NCBI GenBank assembly: GCA_900475325.1
Contig: LS483371.1
Span: forward strand, 2,852,001-2,916,000
Source: Paucimonas lemoignei
Lineage (GTDB): Bacteria; Pseudomonadota; Gammaproteobacteria; Pseudomonadales; Pseudomonadaceae
Direction of reading: 5' to 3'
Length of the DNA: 64,000 bases
Shown here: positions 35,287 to 45,232 of the stretch, in pieces
How the letters are laid out: each line of letters starts with the position of its first letter
Position numbering within the stretch: position 1 is the stretch's first letter
Program-made: the position numbers and the translations under genes
The notes under the pieces: model-generated
The model's database searches: none
What the model was told of the DNA's origin: nothing
What the model saw: the letters and a program-made list of their open reading frames with translations, nothing else

Positions 35287-35644
35287 ATAACATACTCCGA
35301 CGGTGATTGGCTGTTACCAGCGTCATAAAGCGATAAGACAAGAACGCTTGGCGGATTCGCTCATTTCATGCCTACCCAGGGTAGGCGCGCGCTCACCTCA
35401 TGACACTAAGGTCTCTTGTCTTTCGCCTCGTTGAAAAGGTAGTTGTAAACAGTAGCGGGTAAATAATGCACGTTTTTTTCGAGTTAGAAAATAGTTTTGA
35501 TGCAATTAACAAGCACGCGGACTGAAATAAAGTGACGCCCACTGCGCCGCTGTACGTTAAGTTGGCAAATCGGTTTGTAAGTAATTTCTGATATTAGTGA
35601 CTCTCAAAGATAGATCGATTTGAGTGATTTTTCCCTCGACAGCT
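35287..35644. promoter_or_regulatory. mvaT upstream region with a perfect 8-bp inverted repeat
   Basis: 358 bp separate mvaT from the upstream gene on the same strand. GCCTACCC-A-GGGTAGGC at 35370-35386, 84 bp before the mvaT start, is a perfect palindrome and a candidate regulator site. AT-rich patches further upstream (35440-35600) could be bound by MvaT itself, as autorepression is usual in the family. No gene is seen. Confidence 0.45.
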
Positions 35645-36745
35645 TCACAACCCCTGTTGCAGCTCCGGGTCATCGGGGTTCTGTTGCTCAAGTTCTGCTT
35701 GCAGGACCTGGACCTTTTGCAACTGACCATTTTCCTTCCAATACCCAATCAGCAGGACTCGGGCACGGCGGTTGGCGGGCTGGCGCTGGAGGATTTCGGC
35801 CAATTGTTTCTGGGCGGCTTCCAGTTCATTGAGGTCATGCAGGGCAACGGCCAGGTCATAGCGGTAGCTGATGTTATCGGGACCCAGTTCAACCGCCTTG
35901 GCAAGCGCCAGCAGGGCAAACTCGCTCTGGTCATGTACAAGCAGCCATCTCCCAAGCGCATGTTGCAGGCGTGAAGAATCAGGATGCTGTGCCAGCAGTT
36001 GCCCTAGGACCTGACGCGCCCGCTCGGTTTGACCCTGCTTGTCGAGCAGGTCAACGAACGCGACCGCGAGCTGGAGGTTCCGGGGTTCGACCAGGATGGC
36101 CTGTTGCAGGGTGGCCAGGGCGGCGGCCGGATCGCCACTGTGTTCAAGCAGCCTGGCCAATTGCAGTTGGTTGTCAGCCGACGGGGCCTGTTTTGTCAGG
36201 CGACTACGCCAGGCCTCGACAGCGTCCTGCAATGCCGCGTAGTACAGGCCCAGTTCATCGGGGGTGAGGTCCAGCAGGGCGTTGACCGCATGCCCGCGCA
36301 CGGTGAGGTCGGGGTCATCCAGCAACGGGCCAAGCAAGACACTGCGTTTGCCGTCTGGAATCAGTGCCAATGCGGCATCAATGGCGGCCTCGCGCACCAG
36401 AGGCGAATCATGGCGCAGGTCAGTACTTAAGAGTTTCAGGGCCTGGGGGCTGGGGTAATTGCCCAGTTCAGCCAGCAGGCTGGCACGACGGATATCGGAC
36501 AGGTCATTGCGCGCCAGCTGCTGATAAAGCACCCGCGCGGCACCGGGCTGGCCGTTGTGGGCCTGTTCGAGGGCTTGCTCGTAGGTATGGCTGAGCGCCT
36601 GCACCACAGGCGGCGCCGTGGTGGTGTTCCAGGCAAGGATGCCGACCGCCAGCATCAGAGCCAACAGCCCAAGGGCCAATTTCAACTGCCTGCTACGGCT
36701 GGTTTTGAGCAGCAGGAAATAGCCCCGCAAAGGCGTTCTAGACAT
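35645..36745 (-). CDS. Membrane-anchored HEAT/TPR repeat protein
   Basis: About 366 residues from an ATG at 36745; an ATG at 36757 is also possible and the SD is weak. After a basic N terminus a single membrane segment (LALGLLALMLAVGILAW) anchors the protein, with the rest in the periplasm. Residues from about 70 to 170 form HEAT-like helical pairs (LLAELGNYPSPQALKLLSTDL, VREAAIDAALALIPDG, VRGHAVNALLDLTPDE). The C-terminal half is TPR units (NQLQLARLLEHSGDPAAALATLQQA, LQHALGRWLLVHDQSEFALLALAKA, YRYDLAVALHDLNELEAAQKQLAE). It is probably a protein-interaction scaffold. No operon partner of known function is adjacent. Confidence 0.75.
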   Translation of the reverse strand: MSRTPLRGYFLLLKTSRSRQLKLALGLLALMLAVGILAWNTTTAPPVVQALSHTYEQALEQAHNGQPGAARVLYQQLARNDLSDIRRASLLAELGNYPSPQALKLLSTDLRHDSPLVREAAIDAALALIPDGKRSVLLGPLLDDPDLTVRGHAVNALLDLTPDELGLYYAALQDAVEAWRSRLTKQAPSADNQLQLARLLEHSGDPAAALATLQQAILVEPRNLQLAVAFVDLLDKQGQTERARQVLGQLLAQHPDSSRLQHALGRWLLVHDQSEFALLALAKAVELGPDNISYRYDLAVALHDLNELEAAQKQLAEILQRQPANRRARVLLIGYWKENGQLQKVQVLQAELEQQNPDDPELQQGL

Positions 36746-36838
36746 ACCTGTATCCATTTTTTGCGCGGCTTGCAGCTTCGAGCAGTGACCGCCGACTGTC
36801 AAACCCCAATCCTACGATTCGAGCCTATCGCCACATGC

Positions 36839-36870
36839 AAAAAGCCCCGCGACTCAAGAGTGGCGGGGCT
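36839..36870 (-). terminator. Intrinsic terminator after oprN
   Basis: On the minus strand AGCCCCGC pairs with GCGGGGCT and is followed by TTTTTGC, 28 bp beyond the oprN stop. It ends the mexEF-oprN transcript. Confidence 0.85.
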
Positions 36871-36897
36871 CTGGGCTTATTGCGGTCCGACCCGTGA

Positions 36898-38298
36898 TCA
36901 GGCCTGTGGTTGCCAACCACCGCCCATGGCTTTGTAGACGGCGACGATCCCGTGGTACAGATCGATTTCAGCTTGTGCCTGGGAGTCTTCGGCGGCCAGA
37001 CGCTCGCGCTCGGCATCGAGCAGCACCAGGAAATCAGCCGTGCCTTCGCGATACTGTACCGACGCCAGATTGGCTGCTGCCCGGCTGGCTTCACTCTGGC
37101 GGATCAGAGACAGCAGGCGCTGCTGACGTTTGTCGTAGTCGCTGAACGCGTTCTCCGATTCTTCCAGCGCGAGCAGCACTTGCTGTTCATAGTTGGCCAG
37201 CGCGCCTTCGGCGTCTGCATCGGCGCCGCGAATCCTGGCGCGCACGCTGCCCAGGTCAAAAGCGGCCCAGGTAATGCTCGGGCCCAGCGCCCAGGCTTTG
37301 GCGGCCGAGGAGCCAATCTGCGAACCGCGCCCGGCGGTAAAGCCCAGAAATCCGCTCAGGCTGACCCGTGGAAACAGATCTGCGGTGGCCACGCCGATGT
37401 TTGCCGTCGACGATGCCAGTTGGCGTTCGGCTGCACGCACATCAGGCCGATGACGCAGCACCTGGGTCGGATCACCGATCGCCAGCGCTTTGGCTATCGC
37501 TGGCAGTTTCGCCGGGCTCAGGTCAACACTCAGGTTTTCCGGACGTTCGCCGAGCAAGGTGGCGATGCGGTTGCGCTGGCGGACCTGTTCGGCCTGCAAC
37601 TGCGGAACCGACGCTTCCACCGCCGCCAGACGTGCATCGGCACGCACCACGTCCAATTCGTTGCCCACGCCTGCATCACGCAATTGGGCCGTGACGCCGC
37701 GAGAGTCCTGCTGGTTTTTCAGATTCTCCCGCGCAATGCTTTCGCGCAGTTGGGCGCCACGCAACTGGCCGTAGGCATCCACCACTTCTGCCGTCAAGGT
37801 GACCTGCAACTGATAGAGGTTGGCTTCGGCGACGTCCTGATCAGCATCGCTGGCTTCCAGTTGTCGCTGGATTCGGCCGAACAGATCCAGCTCCCAGGCC
37901 ATGTCCAGGCCCAGGTCATAACGCTCGCTTTTGACGCGGCGCTCGGTGATACCCGGCTGTTGCCCTTTGGCCTGGTCACTGCTGACCCGGCTGGTGACCA
38001 CGGGCATGGCGTCATTGCTGACGTCGTCGCGGATGGCCCTTGCCGCTTTCAGGCGAGCAAAGGCCACGCGCAGTTCGCGGTTGCCGTTAAGGGAGCGGGA
38101 CACCAACTGGTTGAGCGTCGGGTCGTCGAATTGCTGCCACCAGACGGTTTCCAGATGGCTGCGGTCGTAGTTGCCCTTGGCAGCGGCCGCGACTTTCGCC
38201 GGGGCCGTCTCAGGTGCCTTGTAATCCGGGCCGACGGCGCAGGCCGCGAGGGCCAGCACCAGCAGGCTGGGCACGAATAGCTTCAACGATTTCATCAA
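36898..38298 (-). CDS. oprN: Outer-membrane efflux channel of the MexEF-OprN type
   Basis: The 466-residue TolC-family channel begins KSLKLFVPSLLVLALAACAVGPDYKAP, a lipoprotein signal peptide with the lipobox LAAC; OprM/OprN-type channels are lipidated at this Cys. Two OEP repeats follow, each with the long coiled-coil hairpin signature (LDLFGRIQRQLEASDADQDVAEANLYQLQ; ALANYEQQVLLALEESENAFSDY), plus the LRAAERQLA-type linker (VRAAERQLASSTANIG). Its start overlaps the mexF stop. It would complete the tripartite pump across the outer membrane if MexF were functional. Confidence 0.92.
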   Translation of the reverse strand: MMKSLKLFVPSLLVLALAACAVGPDYKAPETAPAKVAAAAKGNYDRSHLETVWWQQFDDPTLNQLVSRSLNGNRELRVAFARLKAARAIRDDVSNDAMPVVTSRVSSDQAKGQQPGITERRVKSERYDLGLDMAWELDLFGRIQRQLEASDADQDVAEANLYQLQVTLTAEVVDAYGQLRGAQLRESIARENLKNQQDSRGVTAQLRDAGVGNELDVVRADARLAAVEASVPQLQAEQVRQRNRIATLLGERPENLSVDLSPAKLPAIAKALAIGDPTQVLRHRPDVRAAERQLASSTANIGVATADLFPRVSLSGFLGFTAGRGSQIGSSAAKAWALGPSITWAAFDLGSVRARIRGADADAEGALANYEQQVLLALEESENAFSDYDKRQQRLLSLIRQSEASRAAANLASVQYREGTADFLVLLDAERERLAAEDSQAQAEIDLYHGIVAVYKAMGGGWQPQA

Positions 38299-41200
38299 TG
38301 CGCCTCCGGTTTCAGGTTCTGCAGGCGCTCGGCCTTGGCCGCTTTGCGGGCATCCTGACGTTCAACAAAATTACGGATCAACACGTAGAACACCGGTGTC
38401 AGCAGCAGGCCGAAGAAGGTCACCCCGAGCATGCCGGAGAACACCGCAACACCCATGGCGTGACGCATTTCAGCACCGGCACCGCTGGAGAACACCAGCG
38501 GCACCACGCCCATGATGAACGCGAACGAGGTCATCAGGATCGGCCGCAGACGCAAGCGGCAGGCTTCAAGCACTGCATCCAGGGGGCTCATGCCCTCGCT
38601 TTGTTTGTCCTTGGCGAACTCGACGATCAGAATCGCGTTCTTGCACGCCAGGCCCACCAGAACAATCAATCCGATCTGGGTAAAGATGTTGTTATCGCCC
38701 CCGGACAGAATCACCCCGGTAATGGCCGACAGGAGCGTCATCGGAACGATCAGGATCACGGCCAGTGGCAGGCTCCAGCTTTCGTACTGGGCTGCCAGTA
38801 CCAGGAAGGCCAGCAGAACGCAGAGCGGGAAGACCAACAGCGCCGTGTTACCGGAGAGGATTTGCTGATAGGTGATTTCCGTCCACTCGTAGGTCATGCC
38901 GTTGGGCAATTCATCCTTGAGCAATTTCTCCATGGCGGCCTGGGCTTGACCCGAGCTGTAGCCGGGTGCCGCTGCGCCGTTGATTTCAGCGGTGATGAAA
39001 CCGTTGTAGTGCATGACGCGATCCGGGCCTGCGGTGTCGCTGACCTTGATGAAGGACGCCAGGGGCACCATCTCGCCCAGGTTATTGCGCACCTTCAATT
39101 GCCCGATCTGGTCGGCATCCTGACGGAATTGCTGTTCAGCCTGAACGTTGACCTGGTAAGTGCGGCCGAAACGGTTGAAGTCGTTGGCATACAGCGAACC
39201 CAGGTAAACCTGCAGGGTGTCAAAGATGTCGCTGATCGCCACGCCGTGGGTCTTGGCTTTTTCTCGGTCGATGGCTGCATCGACCTGAGGCACGTTGACG
39301 GTGTAGCTGGTGAACAGCGCCGCCAGTTCTGGCACGTTCTGGCTCTTGGCGATGACGTTCATCGTCTCTTTATAGAGCTCGTCGTAGCCCAGGTTGCCTC
39401 GGTCTTCGATCTGCAGGCGGAAACCACCAATGGTGCCCAACCCCTGGACCGGCGGCGGTGGGAAGATCGCCATATAGGCGTCCTCAATGGCCGCATATTT
39501 GCCATTCAGTGCACCCGCGATGGCGCCTGCAGACTGGCTGGCCTCCTTACGCTGATCGAAGGGCTTGAGGGTAACGAACACGATCCCGGCGTTGGGGCTG
39601 TTAGTGAAGCCGTTGATCGACAATCCCGGGAACGCGATGGCGGCTTCCACGCCGTCCTGCTTGAGGGCGATGTCCGACATACGCTTGATCACGTCTTCGG
39701 TGCGGTCCAGGCTCGCGGCATCCGGAAGCTGAGCAAAGGCGACCAGGTACTGTTTGTCCTGAGGCGGCACAAAACCGGTCGGCGTGGTGGCGAAGCCGAA
39801 ATACGTCAGCACCATCAAGCCTGCATAAAGAATCAGCGCAATCCCGCTGCCCCGGATCACACGACCGACAACCCCGACGTAGCTATTACTGGCACGGGCG
39901 AATACCCGGTTGAACGGACGGAACAACCAGCCACCCAGAATCCGGTCAAGGAAACGGGAAAAAACGGTCCCTGGGTGCGTCGTGGGCTTGCAGCAGCACT
40001 GCAGACAACGCCGGTGAAAGGGTCAGGGAGTTGAACGCCGAAATCACGGTGGAGATGGCGATGGTCAGCGCAAACTGTTTGTAGAACTGCCCGGTCAGGC
40101 CGGAAATGAACGCTGCCGGTACAAAGACCGCGCACAGCACCAGCGCGGTGGCGATGATCGGCCCCGTAACCTCCCGCATGGCGATCTTGGTGGCTTCAAC
40201 CGGGTTGTGCCCAAGCTCGATGTTTCGTTCGACGTTTTCCACGACGACGATGGCATCGTCCACCACGATACCGATGGCCAGTACCAGCCCGAACAGCGAG
40301 AGTGCGTTCAGCGAGAATCCGAACATGTGCATCACGGCGAAGGTGCCGATCAGCGAAACCGGAACGGCCACCAGCGGGATGATCGAGGCGCGCCAGGTTT
40401 GCAGGAACAGGATGACCACCAGCACCACAAGGATCAGCGCTTCGAACAAGGTGTGAACCACCGCTTCGATGGAACCCCGGACAAACACGGTGGGGTCATA
40501 GGCGATGGCGTAATCCATGCCTTCGGGGAAGCCTTTCTTCAATTCCGCCATCTTCGCCCGGACATCATTGGAGATGTCGATGGCGTTGGAGCCTGGACGC
40601 TGGAAAATCGGAATGGCAACAGCGGGCTGGTTATCCAGCAGCGAGCGCAGTGCATATTGATTGGAGCCCAGTTCAATCCGTGCCACGTCCCGCAGGCGAG
40701 TGATCTCGCCGTCGGCACCGGCGCGAATCACGATGTTTTCAAATTCCTCTTCGGTGACCAGTCGGCCCTGAGTGTTAACCGACATCTGAAAACTGGTGGC
40801 GCTAGGCGAGGGCGGGGCGCCCAGTTGCCCAGCGGCGACCTGACGGTTCTGCTCGCGAATCGCGTTAACCACATCCGTGGCCGTCAGGTTGCGTGAAGCG
40901 GTCTTGTTGGGATCCAGCCAGACCCGCAACGAGTAATCACCCATGCCGAACAACTGCACGTCACCCACGCCGCCCAGGCGCGCCAGCTCATCCTTGATGT
41001 TGAGGATGGCGTAGTTGGACAGGTACAGCATGTCGTAGCGTTTATCCGGCGACGTCAGGTGGACCACCATCGTCAGGTCGGGCGAAGCCTTGTCCACGGT
41101 GATGCCGATGCGCGTGACTTCCTCGGGCAACTTCGGCTCGGTACGGGTTACGCGGTTCTGCACCTGCACCTGCGCGTTGTCCAGGTCAGTGCCCAGGGCG

Positions 41201-41487
41201 AAGGTGATGGTCAGGGTGATTTTGCCGTCAGCGGTGGATTGCGAGGACATGTACAGCATGTTCTCGACCCCGGTGATGGCCTGTTCCAGCGGCGCCGCCA
41301 CGGTTTCGCCGATGACTTTCGGGTTGGCACCGGGGAAGTTGGCGCGCACCACGACTGTGGGTGGCACCACTTCCGGGTATTCGCTGATGGGCAACTGGAA
41401 GAGTGAGATGGAGCCTGCGATCAGGATCATCAGCGACAGCACTGCCGCGAAGATCGGACGCGAGATAAAGAATTGAGAAAAATTCAT
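38295..41487 (-). pseudogene. mexF: RND efflux transporter MexF, frameshifted
   Basis: Two adjacent frames together make one full RND pump. The upstream frame (41487 to 39946) carries the N-terminal half from MNFSQFFISRPIFAAVLSLMIL through TM2-6, with GIVVDDAIVVVENVERN in TM4, and ends abruptly after HDAPRDRF. The downstream frame (39926 to 38295) resumes at FRPFNRVFARASN and carries the second porter domain and the TM10 region GLACKNAILIVEFAKDKQ. The break is a run of six A (39959-39964; T6 in the coding strand). With five T the frame reads on as DRFSRFLDRILGGW, as expected for MexF. One extra base therefore splits the gene; it may be a real mutation, slippage in a phase-variable run, or a sequence error. 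Confidence 0.88.
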
Positions 41488-41499
41488 CAGTGGAGTCCC

Positions 41500-42741
41500 T
41501 TAACCGCGCGGCGCTGTGATGCCGGCAACTTTGACAGCTGCTTTGGGCGTCACTTGCGGCAGGTTGCTGGCTTCAAGAGCCTGGCGTTGTTTGAGGAGCG
41601 CGGCGAGGGTGTCGTCGCTGGCCATGGGGGTCATTTCCGGGGTCACTGGCTGGCCAGGGCGCACCCGTTGCAAGCCCTTGACCACGATGGTGTCGTCTTT
41701 ATTCAGGCCGCTGCGCACGATGCGCAAACCTTCGACTTTGGGCCCCAGCTCCACCGGGCGATAGGCGGATTTGTTGTCTTTGTCGATGACTAATACGAAC
41801 TTCTTGCCCAGGTCGGTACCGACCGCTTCGTCATTGATCAACACTGCCGAGTAAACCCCGCTGCCCACCAGCTTGACCCTTGCATACAGGCCAGGGGTGA
41901 AGCTGCCGTCGGCGTTGTCGAACACGGCACGGCCACGAATGGTGCCGGTACGCGGGTTGACCTGGTTGTCGACGAAGTTCATCTGACCCTGATGCGGGTT
42001 CCCGACTTCATTGGAAAGGCCCAGATACACCGGGGTGGTCTGGCCACGCTGGCCTTTGCGGGCCAGGTCGGCGTATTTAAGGAAGACGCGCTCGTCCGCA
42101 TCAAAGTAGGCGTACACCTTGTCGGTCGACACGACGCTGGTCAAAGGCGTGACATCGGCGGTCACGATATTGCCTGCGGTGATTTCAGCGCGGCTGACCC
42201 GGCCGCTGATGGGCGCTGTGACGCGGGTGAAGCTCAGGTTCAGTTTGGCCAGGTCCAGCTGTGCCTGGATGGCTGCCACACCGGCACGGGCCTCTTGTGC
42301 CGTGGTGGTACGAGAGTCGGCCAGTTCTGCGGAAATCGCGTTGTTGGTGCGCAGACGCTCACCCCGTTGGGCTTCGTTCTCAGTGCGGTTCGACGTGGCA
42401 CGCGCCTGTTGCAGCTGGGCTTCGAGGCGACGAACTTCTGACTGGAAGGGGCGGGGGTCGATCTGGAACAGCAGGTCGCCTTTCTTGACCAATGCGCCGT
42501 CAGTGAAAGCGACAGCGTCAATCTGACCCGACACCCGTGGGCGTATCTCAACGGTTTCCGGCGCTTCGAGGCGGCCCGTGAACTCATCCCATTCATTGAC
42601 AGGTTGTTCCAGTACCTTGGCAACGCTGACCTTGGCGGCTGCCGGAGCCATGGTGGCCTCGGGTGTCTTGCCGCAGGCACTTATCACCACCACAGCCAAC
42701 GCGGCAAGGGGGAAGCGCAAATGATTGAATGTCTGAGCCAT
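41500..42741 (-). CDS. mexE: RND efflux periplasmic adaptor MexE
   Basis: The 413-residue membrane-fusion protein starts AQTFNHLRFPLAALAVVVIS ending in the lipobox ISACGK, so it is anchored to the inner membrane by a lipid. The HlyD-like order is visible: beta-barrel/lipoyl strand EFTGRLEAPETVEIRPRVSGQI, the alpha hairpin around LEAQLQQARATSNRTENEAQRG, the second lipoyl half FTRVTAPISGRVSRAEITAGN, and the C-terminal membrane-proximal domain. It is the first gene of mexEF-oprN. In P. aeruginosa this pump exports chloramphenicol, fluoroquinolones and quinolone-signal precursors and is activated by MexT; no mexT is next to it here. Confidence 0.93.
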   Translation of the reverse strand: MAQTFNHLRFPLAALAVVVISACGKTPEATMAPAAAKVSVAKVLEQPVNEWDEFTGRLEAPETVEIRPRVSGQIDAVAFTDGALVKKGDLLFQIDPRPFQSEVRRLEAQLQQARATSNRTENEAQRGERLRTNNAISAELADSRTTTAQEARAGVAAIQAQLDLAKLNLSFTRVTAPISGRVSRAEITAGNIVTADVTPLTSVVSTDKVYAYFDADERVFLKYADLARKGQRGQTTPVYLGLSNEVGNPHQGQMNFVDNQVNPRTGTIRGRAVFDNADGSFTPGLYARVKLVGSGVYSAVLINDEAVGTDLGKKFVLVIDKDNKSAYRPVELGPKVEGLRIVRSGLNKDDTIVVKGLQRVRPGQPVTPEMTPMASDDTLAALLKQRQALEASNLPQVTPKAAVKVAGITAPRG

Positions 42742-42821
42742 GGGGAAATCCGCCAGTGTTAATTAGATGGGCGGATTCTGTTCCCGGGGGTGGTATTGCA
42801 CGAATCGAATGGGGCAAAGGT

Positions 42822-42844
42822 CAATATCATTCGGAATGATATTG
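42822..42844. promoter_or_regulatory. Perfect 11-bp inverted repeat upstream of mexE
   Basis: CAATATCATTC (42822-42832), one G, then GAATGATATTG (42834-42844) form a perfect palindrome. It lies 81 bp upstream of the mexE start and 50 bp beyond the stop of the sensor kinase gene on the same strand. The symmetry and the lack of a T tract argue for a dimeric repressor or activator site rather than a terminator. Confidence 0.6.
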
Positions 42845-42893
42845 AGTATCTCTATGACGGTAACAATCACGGTGGCATTGATAGTTGCAGCAC

Positions 42894-44204
42894 TCAGCGC
42901 CTCGTGACCGTCGGCACAGAGACTTCGAACCTTGCGCCACCCAGCGGCGACGAGTCGACGACAAGTGTACCGCCCTGACACTCCATGGCACGTCGGCTGA
43001 TCGCCAGCCCAAGACCAAAGCCACCGGTTTCACGATCACGGCTTCGGTCCAGGCGATAGAACGGCTCGAAGACCCGCTCCCGTTCCTGTTCAGGGATGCC
43101 GATGCCGTCGTCCTCGATGGTAAAGGTCAGGCCCGATGCGCGATGAATGTGGGCACTGAATCGAACGGTCTGGTGGCAATAGCGAATGGCATTGTTGATC
43201 AGGTTTTGCAGTGCGCGAGCAGTGAGGCGCGGATCAAGCACAAACCGCTCGGCGCCGACGTCCAGCTGCAGGATCAGGTCAAACCGGCGGCTTTCCTGCT
43301 CGGCGATGAAGCTGCCCAGAACGCTGTCCAGATACGCCTGTACCGGCACTTCCTGCAAGTCCGCAAGTTGATACGGTGATTGCAGGCGGGTGTAGGACAA
43401 CAACTCGTCAATCAGCGAGTCCAGCTCCCGAACGTGGCCCAGCATCTGCTCGAGGCGCCGCCTGGTGGGCGCCTCCAGTGGGTCGGCCATGACCAGCGCC
43501 ATGCCGAATTCCAGCCTGGACAATGGCGTGCGTAATTCATGGGACACGGCGTTGAGCAGTTCCTGTTGCTGGTTGATCAGCCCTTCGATGTCCTGAGCCA
43601 TTTTGTCGAACACTTGAGCCAGCTCACCGATATTCGAACGCGGCGAGATCTGCGTGCGTTCGGCAAGATTTCCATTGCCCAGGCGCATGGCAGTGCGTTT
43701 GAGTCGCTGCAGATCGCGCCAATGGGGCCTTGCCCAGAGCCACAGACAGCCGAGCAGGGCCGCACCCACCAGAATGTTCATCAGCCAGTAAATGATGTTG
43801 ATGTCCACGGGAGGGTCCGGTGACACCAGTTCGATCACCTGATCCCCCGGCAGCAACGTCAAGGCCGTGCCCCATTCGCCATAGTATCCACGGCGCACCG
43901 CATTTTTGCCCTGCCTGAGATCGGCGCGTTCGTTGTCGCTCAGGCTGACATCGTTCAACGGGATGACCCGCAACTGCAGCGGGGCAAAATCCTCATGCAG
44001 CTCGCGCTCCAGTGCGGGCCAGGCGTCCAGAGGTGTTTGACTGAAGCGGGCCTGGATCAACCGCAATGTGCCTTTGGCTTGCTGCTGGTTATAGGTGACA
44101 GTGCGTTCATCGAACAGCTTGAGGACCAACTCCGGGACGACATAAAGCGCAACGCCGTAGGTCACCAGCATGATCAGGTACAGCCGGGCGAGCATCTTGA
44201 ACAT
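42894..44204 (-). CDS. RstB-like membrane sensor histidine kinase
   Basis: About 436 residues from the ATG at 44204 (a TTG at 44216 is possible). There are two membrane helices, LARLYLIMLVTYGVALYVVP near the N terminus and IIYWLMNILVGAALLGCLWLW near residue 145, with a periplasmic sensor loop of about 110 residues between. Then come HAMP (LKRTAMRLGNGNLAERTQ), the H-box NAVSHELRTPLSRLEF with the phospho-His, N-box LQNLINNAIRY, DDGIGIP and GFGLGLAISRRAM. The overall plan and the gene pair match RstB/RstA. It lies 35 bp after the regulator gene and 150 bp before mexE, so it could influence the efflux operon. Confidence 0.88.
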   Translation of the reverse strand: MFKMLARLYLIMLVTYGVALYVVPELVLKLFDERTVTYNQQQAKGTLRLIQARFSQTPLDAWPALERELHEDFAPLQLRVIPLNDVSLSDNERADLRQGKNAVRRGYYGEWGTALTLLPGDQVIELVSPDPPVDINIIYWLMNILVGAALLGCLWLWARPHWRDLQRLKRTAMRLGNGNLAERTQISPRSNIGELAQVFDKMAQDIEGLINQQQELLNAVSHELRTPLSRLEFGMALVMADPLEAPTRRRLEQMLGHVRELDSLIDELLSYTRLQSPYQLADLQEVPVQAYLDSVLGSFIAEQESRRFDLILQLDVGAERFVLDPRLTARALQNLINNAIRYCHQTVRFSAHIHRASGLTFTIEDDGIGIPEQERERVFEPFYRLDRSRDRETGGFGLGLAISRRAMECQGGTLVVDSSPLGGARFEVSVPTVTRR

Positions 44205-44250
44205 GTGATTGGCCAACTATCGACGTCAGAAAAAAGGGGCGCTGTGCAGG

Positions 44251-44955
44251 CTACTCATCCCACTCGGCGCGGCTGAGCAGGTAACCCTTGCCCCACACGG
44301 TTTTGATCTTGCGCGGTTCGGCGGGATCGTCTTCGAATTTGCGTCGCAGTTTGGAAATGGCCACGTCCACTGAGCGGTCAACACCATTGAACTCGATACC
44401 CCGCAGTTGTCCGATGAGCTGGTCGCGGCTCAAGACCTCACCCACATGGCTGGCCAGAACCTGCAACAGATTGTATTCACCGGACGACAGCTCCACGTCC
44501 TGAGCTCGCCACTGCACCTGGCGCTCCGCCAGATCGATGGTCAGTTGGCCGAGCACGATTTTCTGCTGGTCGTCACGCTGCCGAGGCGCGGCAGTGCTGC
44601 GTCGCAACAGGGTACGAATCCGCGCGAGCAGCACTCTGGGCTCACAGGGTTTGGCCACGTAATCATCAGCGCCCGTTTCCAGGCCCAGGATCTGGTCATC
44701 GCTGTTGTCGCGCGCGGTCAGCATGATGATCGGCAATCCCGGCGCTTCGTCGCGCAGCTGTCGGCATACGTGCAGGCCATCGAGGCCTGGCAGCATGAGG
44801 TCGAGAATTACCAGGTCGGGACGTAAACGCAGTAGACCGTCCAACGCCCGATCGCCGCGGTTAATCACCGCCACGTCGTAATCGAAGCGCTGCAGGTAGC
44901 TGGCGATCAGCTCAGACAGCGCGGCGTCATCCTCGACAAGCATTATTCGGGTCAT
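44251..44955 (-). CDS. RstA-like OmpR-family response regulator
   Basis: The 234-residue protein has a receiver domain (ILLVEDD-like start MTRIMLVEDDAALSEL, acceptor Asp in LVILDLMLPGLDG, Lys in AKPCEP) and a winged-helix DNA-binding domain (LSSGEYNLLQVLASHVGEVLSRDQL, then GVDRSVDVAISKLRRKFEDD and KTVWGKGYLL). It precedes the sensor gene on the same strand. Its targets are unknown; the 23-bp palindrome in front of mexE is one possibility, although OmpR-type proteins more often bind direct repeats. Confidence 0.9.
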   Translation of the reverse strand: MTRIMLVEDDAALSELIASYLQRFDYDVAVINRGDRALDGLLRLRPDLVILDLMLPGLDGLHVCRQLRDEAPGLPIIMLTARDNSDDQILGLETGADDYVAKPCEPRVLLARIRTLLRRSTAAPRQRDDQQKIVLGQLTIDLAERQVQWRAQDVELSSGEYNLLQVLASHVGEVLSRDQLIGQLRGIEFNGVDRSVDVAISKLRRKFEDDPAEPRKIKTVWGKGYLLSRAEWDE

Positions 44956-45232
44956 TCTGGGGGGCCGTTTCGCAGGAGGTGGCTAGCATGGCGTGATCTT
45001 CGAGTGAACGCCATCCTGATGTCAGTGCTTCATGGCGGGCTACCCACAGTCGCCCTATCGGAACAGAGAGTTTGTGACGAAAACCCTGCGCGCTGTTCAC
45101 ACTGATAATTCCCATGAAACGTGGCTTATCTGCCATTTAAGCGTTTAAAACACTTTCTAAGGGAATTAGGAAGCGCGAACTCTGCGCCTGGATCAGTTAG
45201 AAAACCGGGCCAGTCTGGATCGTTTTTTTCGG

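Noticed and set aside
38214..40034. 606-codon plus-strand frame opposite oprN-mexF
   Set aside because: It is His/Gln/Gly-rich without motifs and lies opposite conserved efflux genes.
38295..41487. Two separate RND transporter genes
   Set aside because: The halves are complementary N- and C-terminal parts of a single MexF, and removing one base in the homopolymer joins them.
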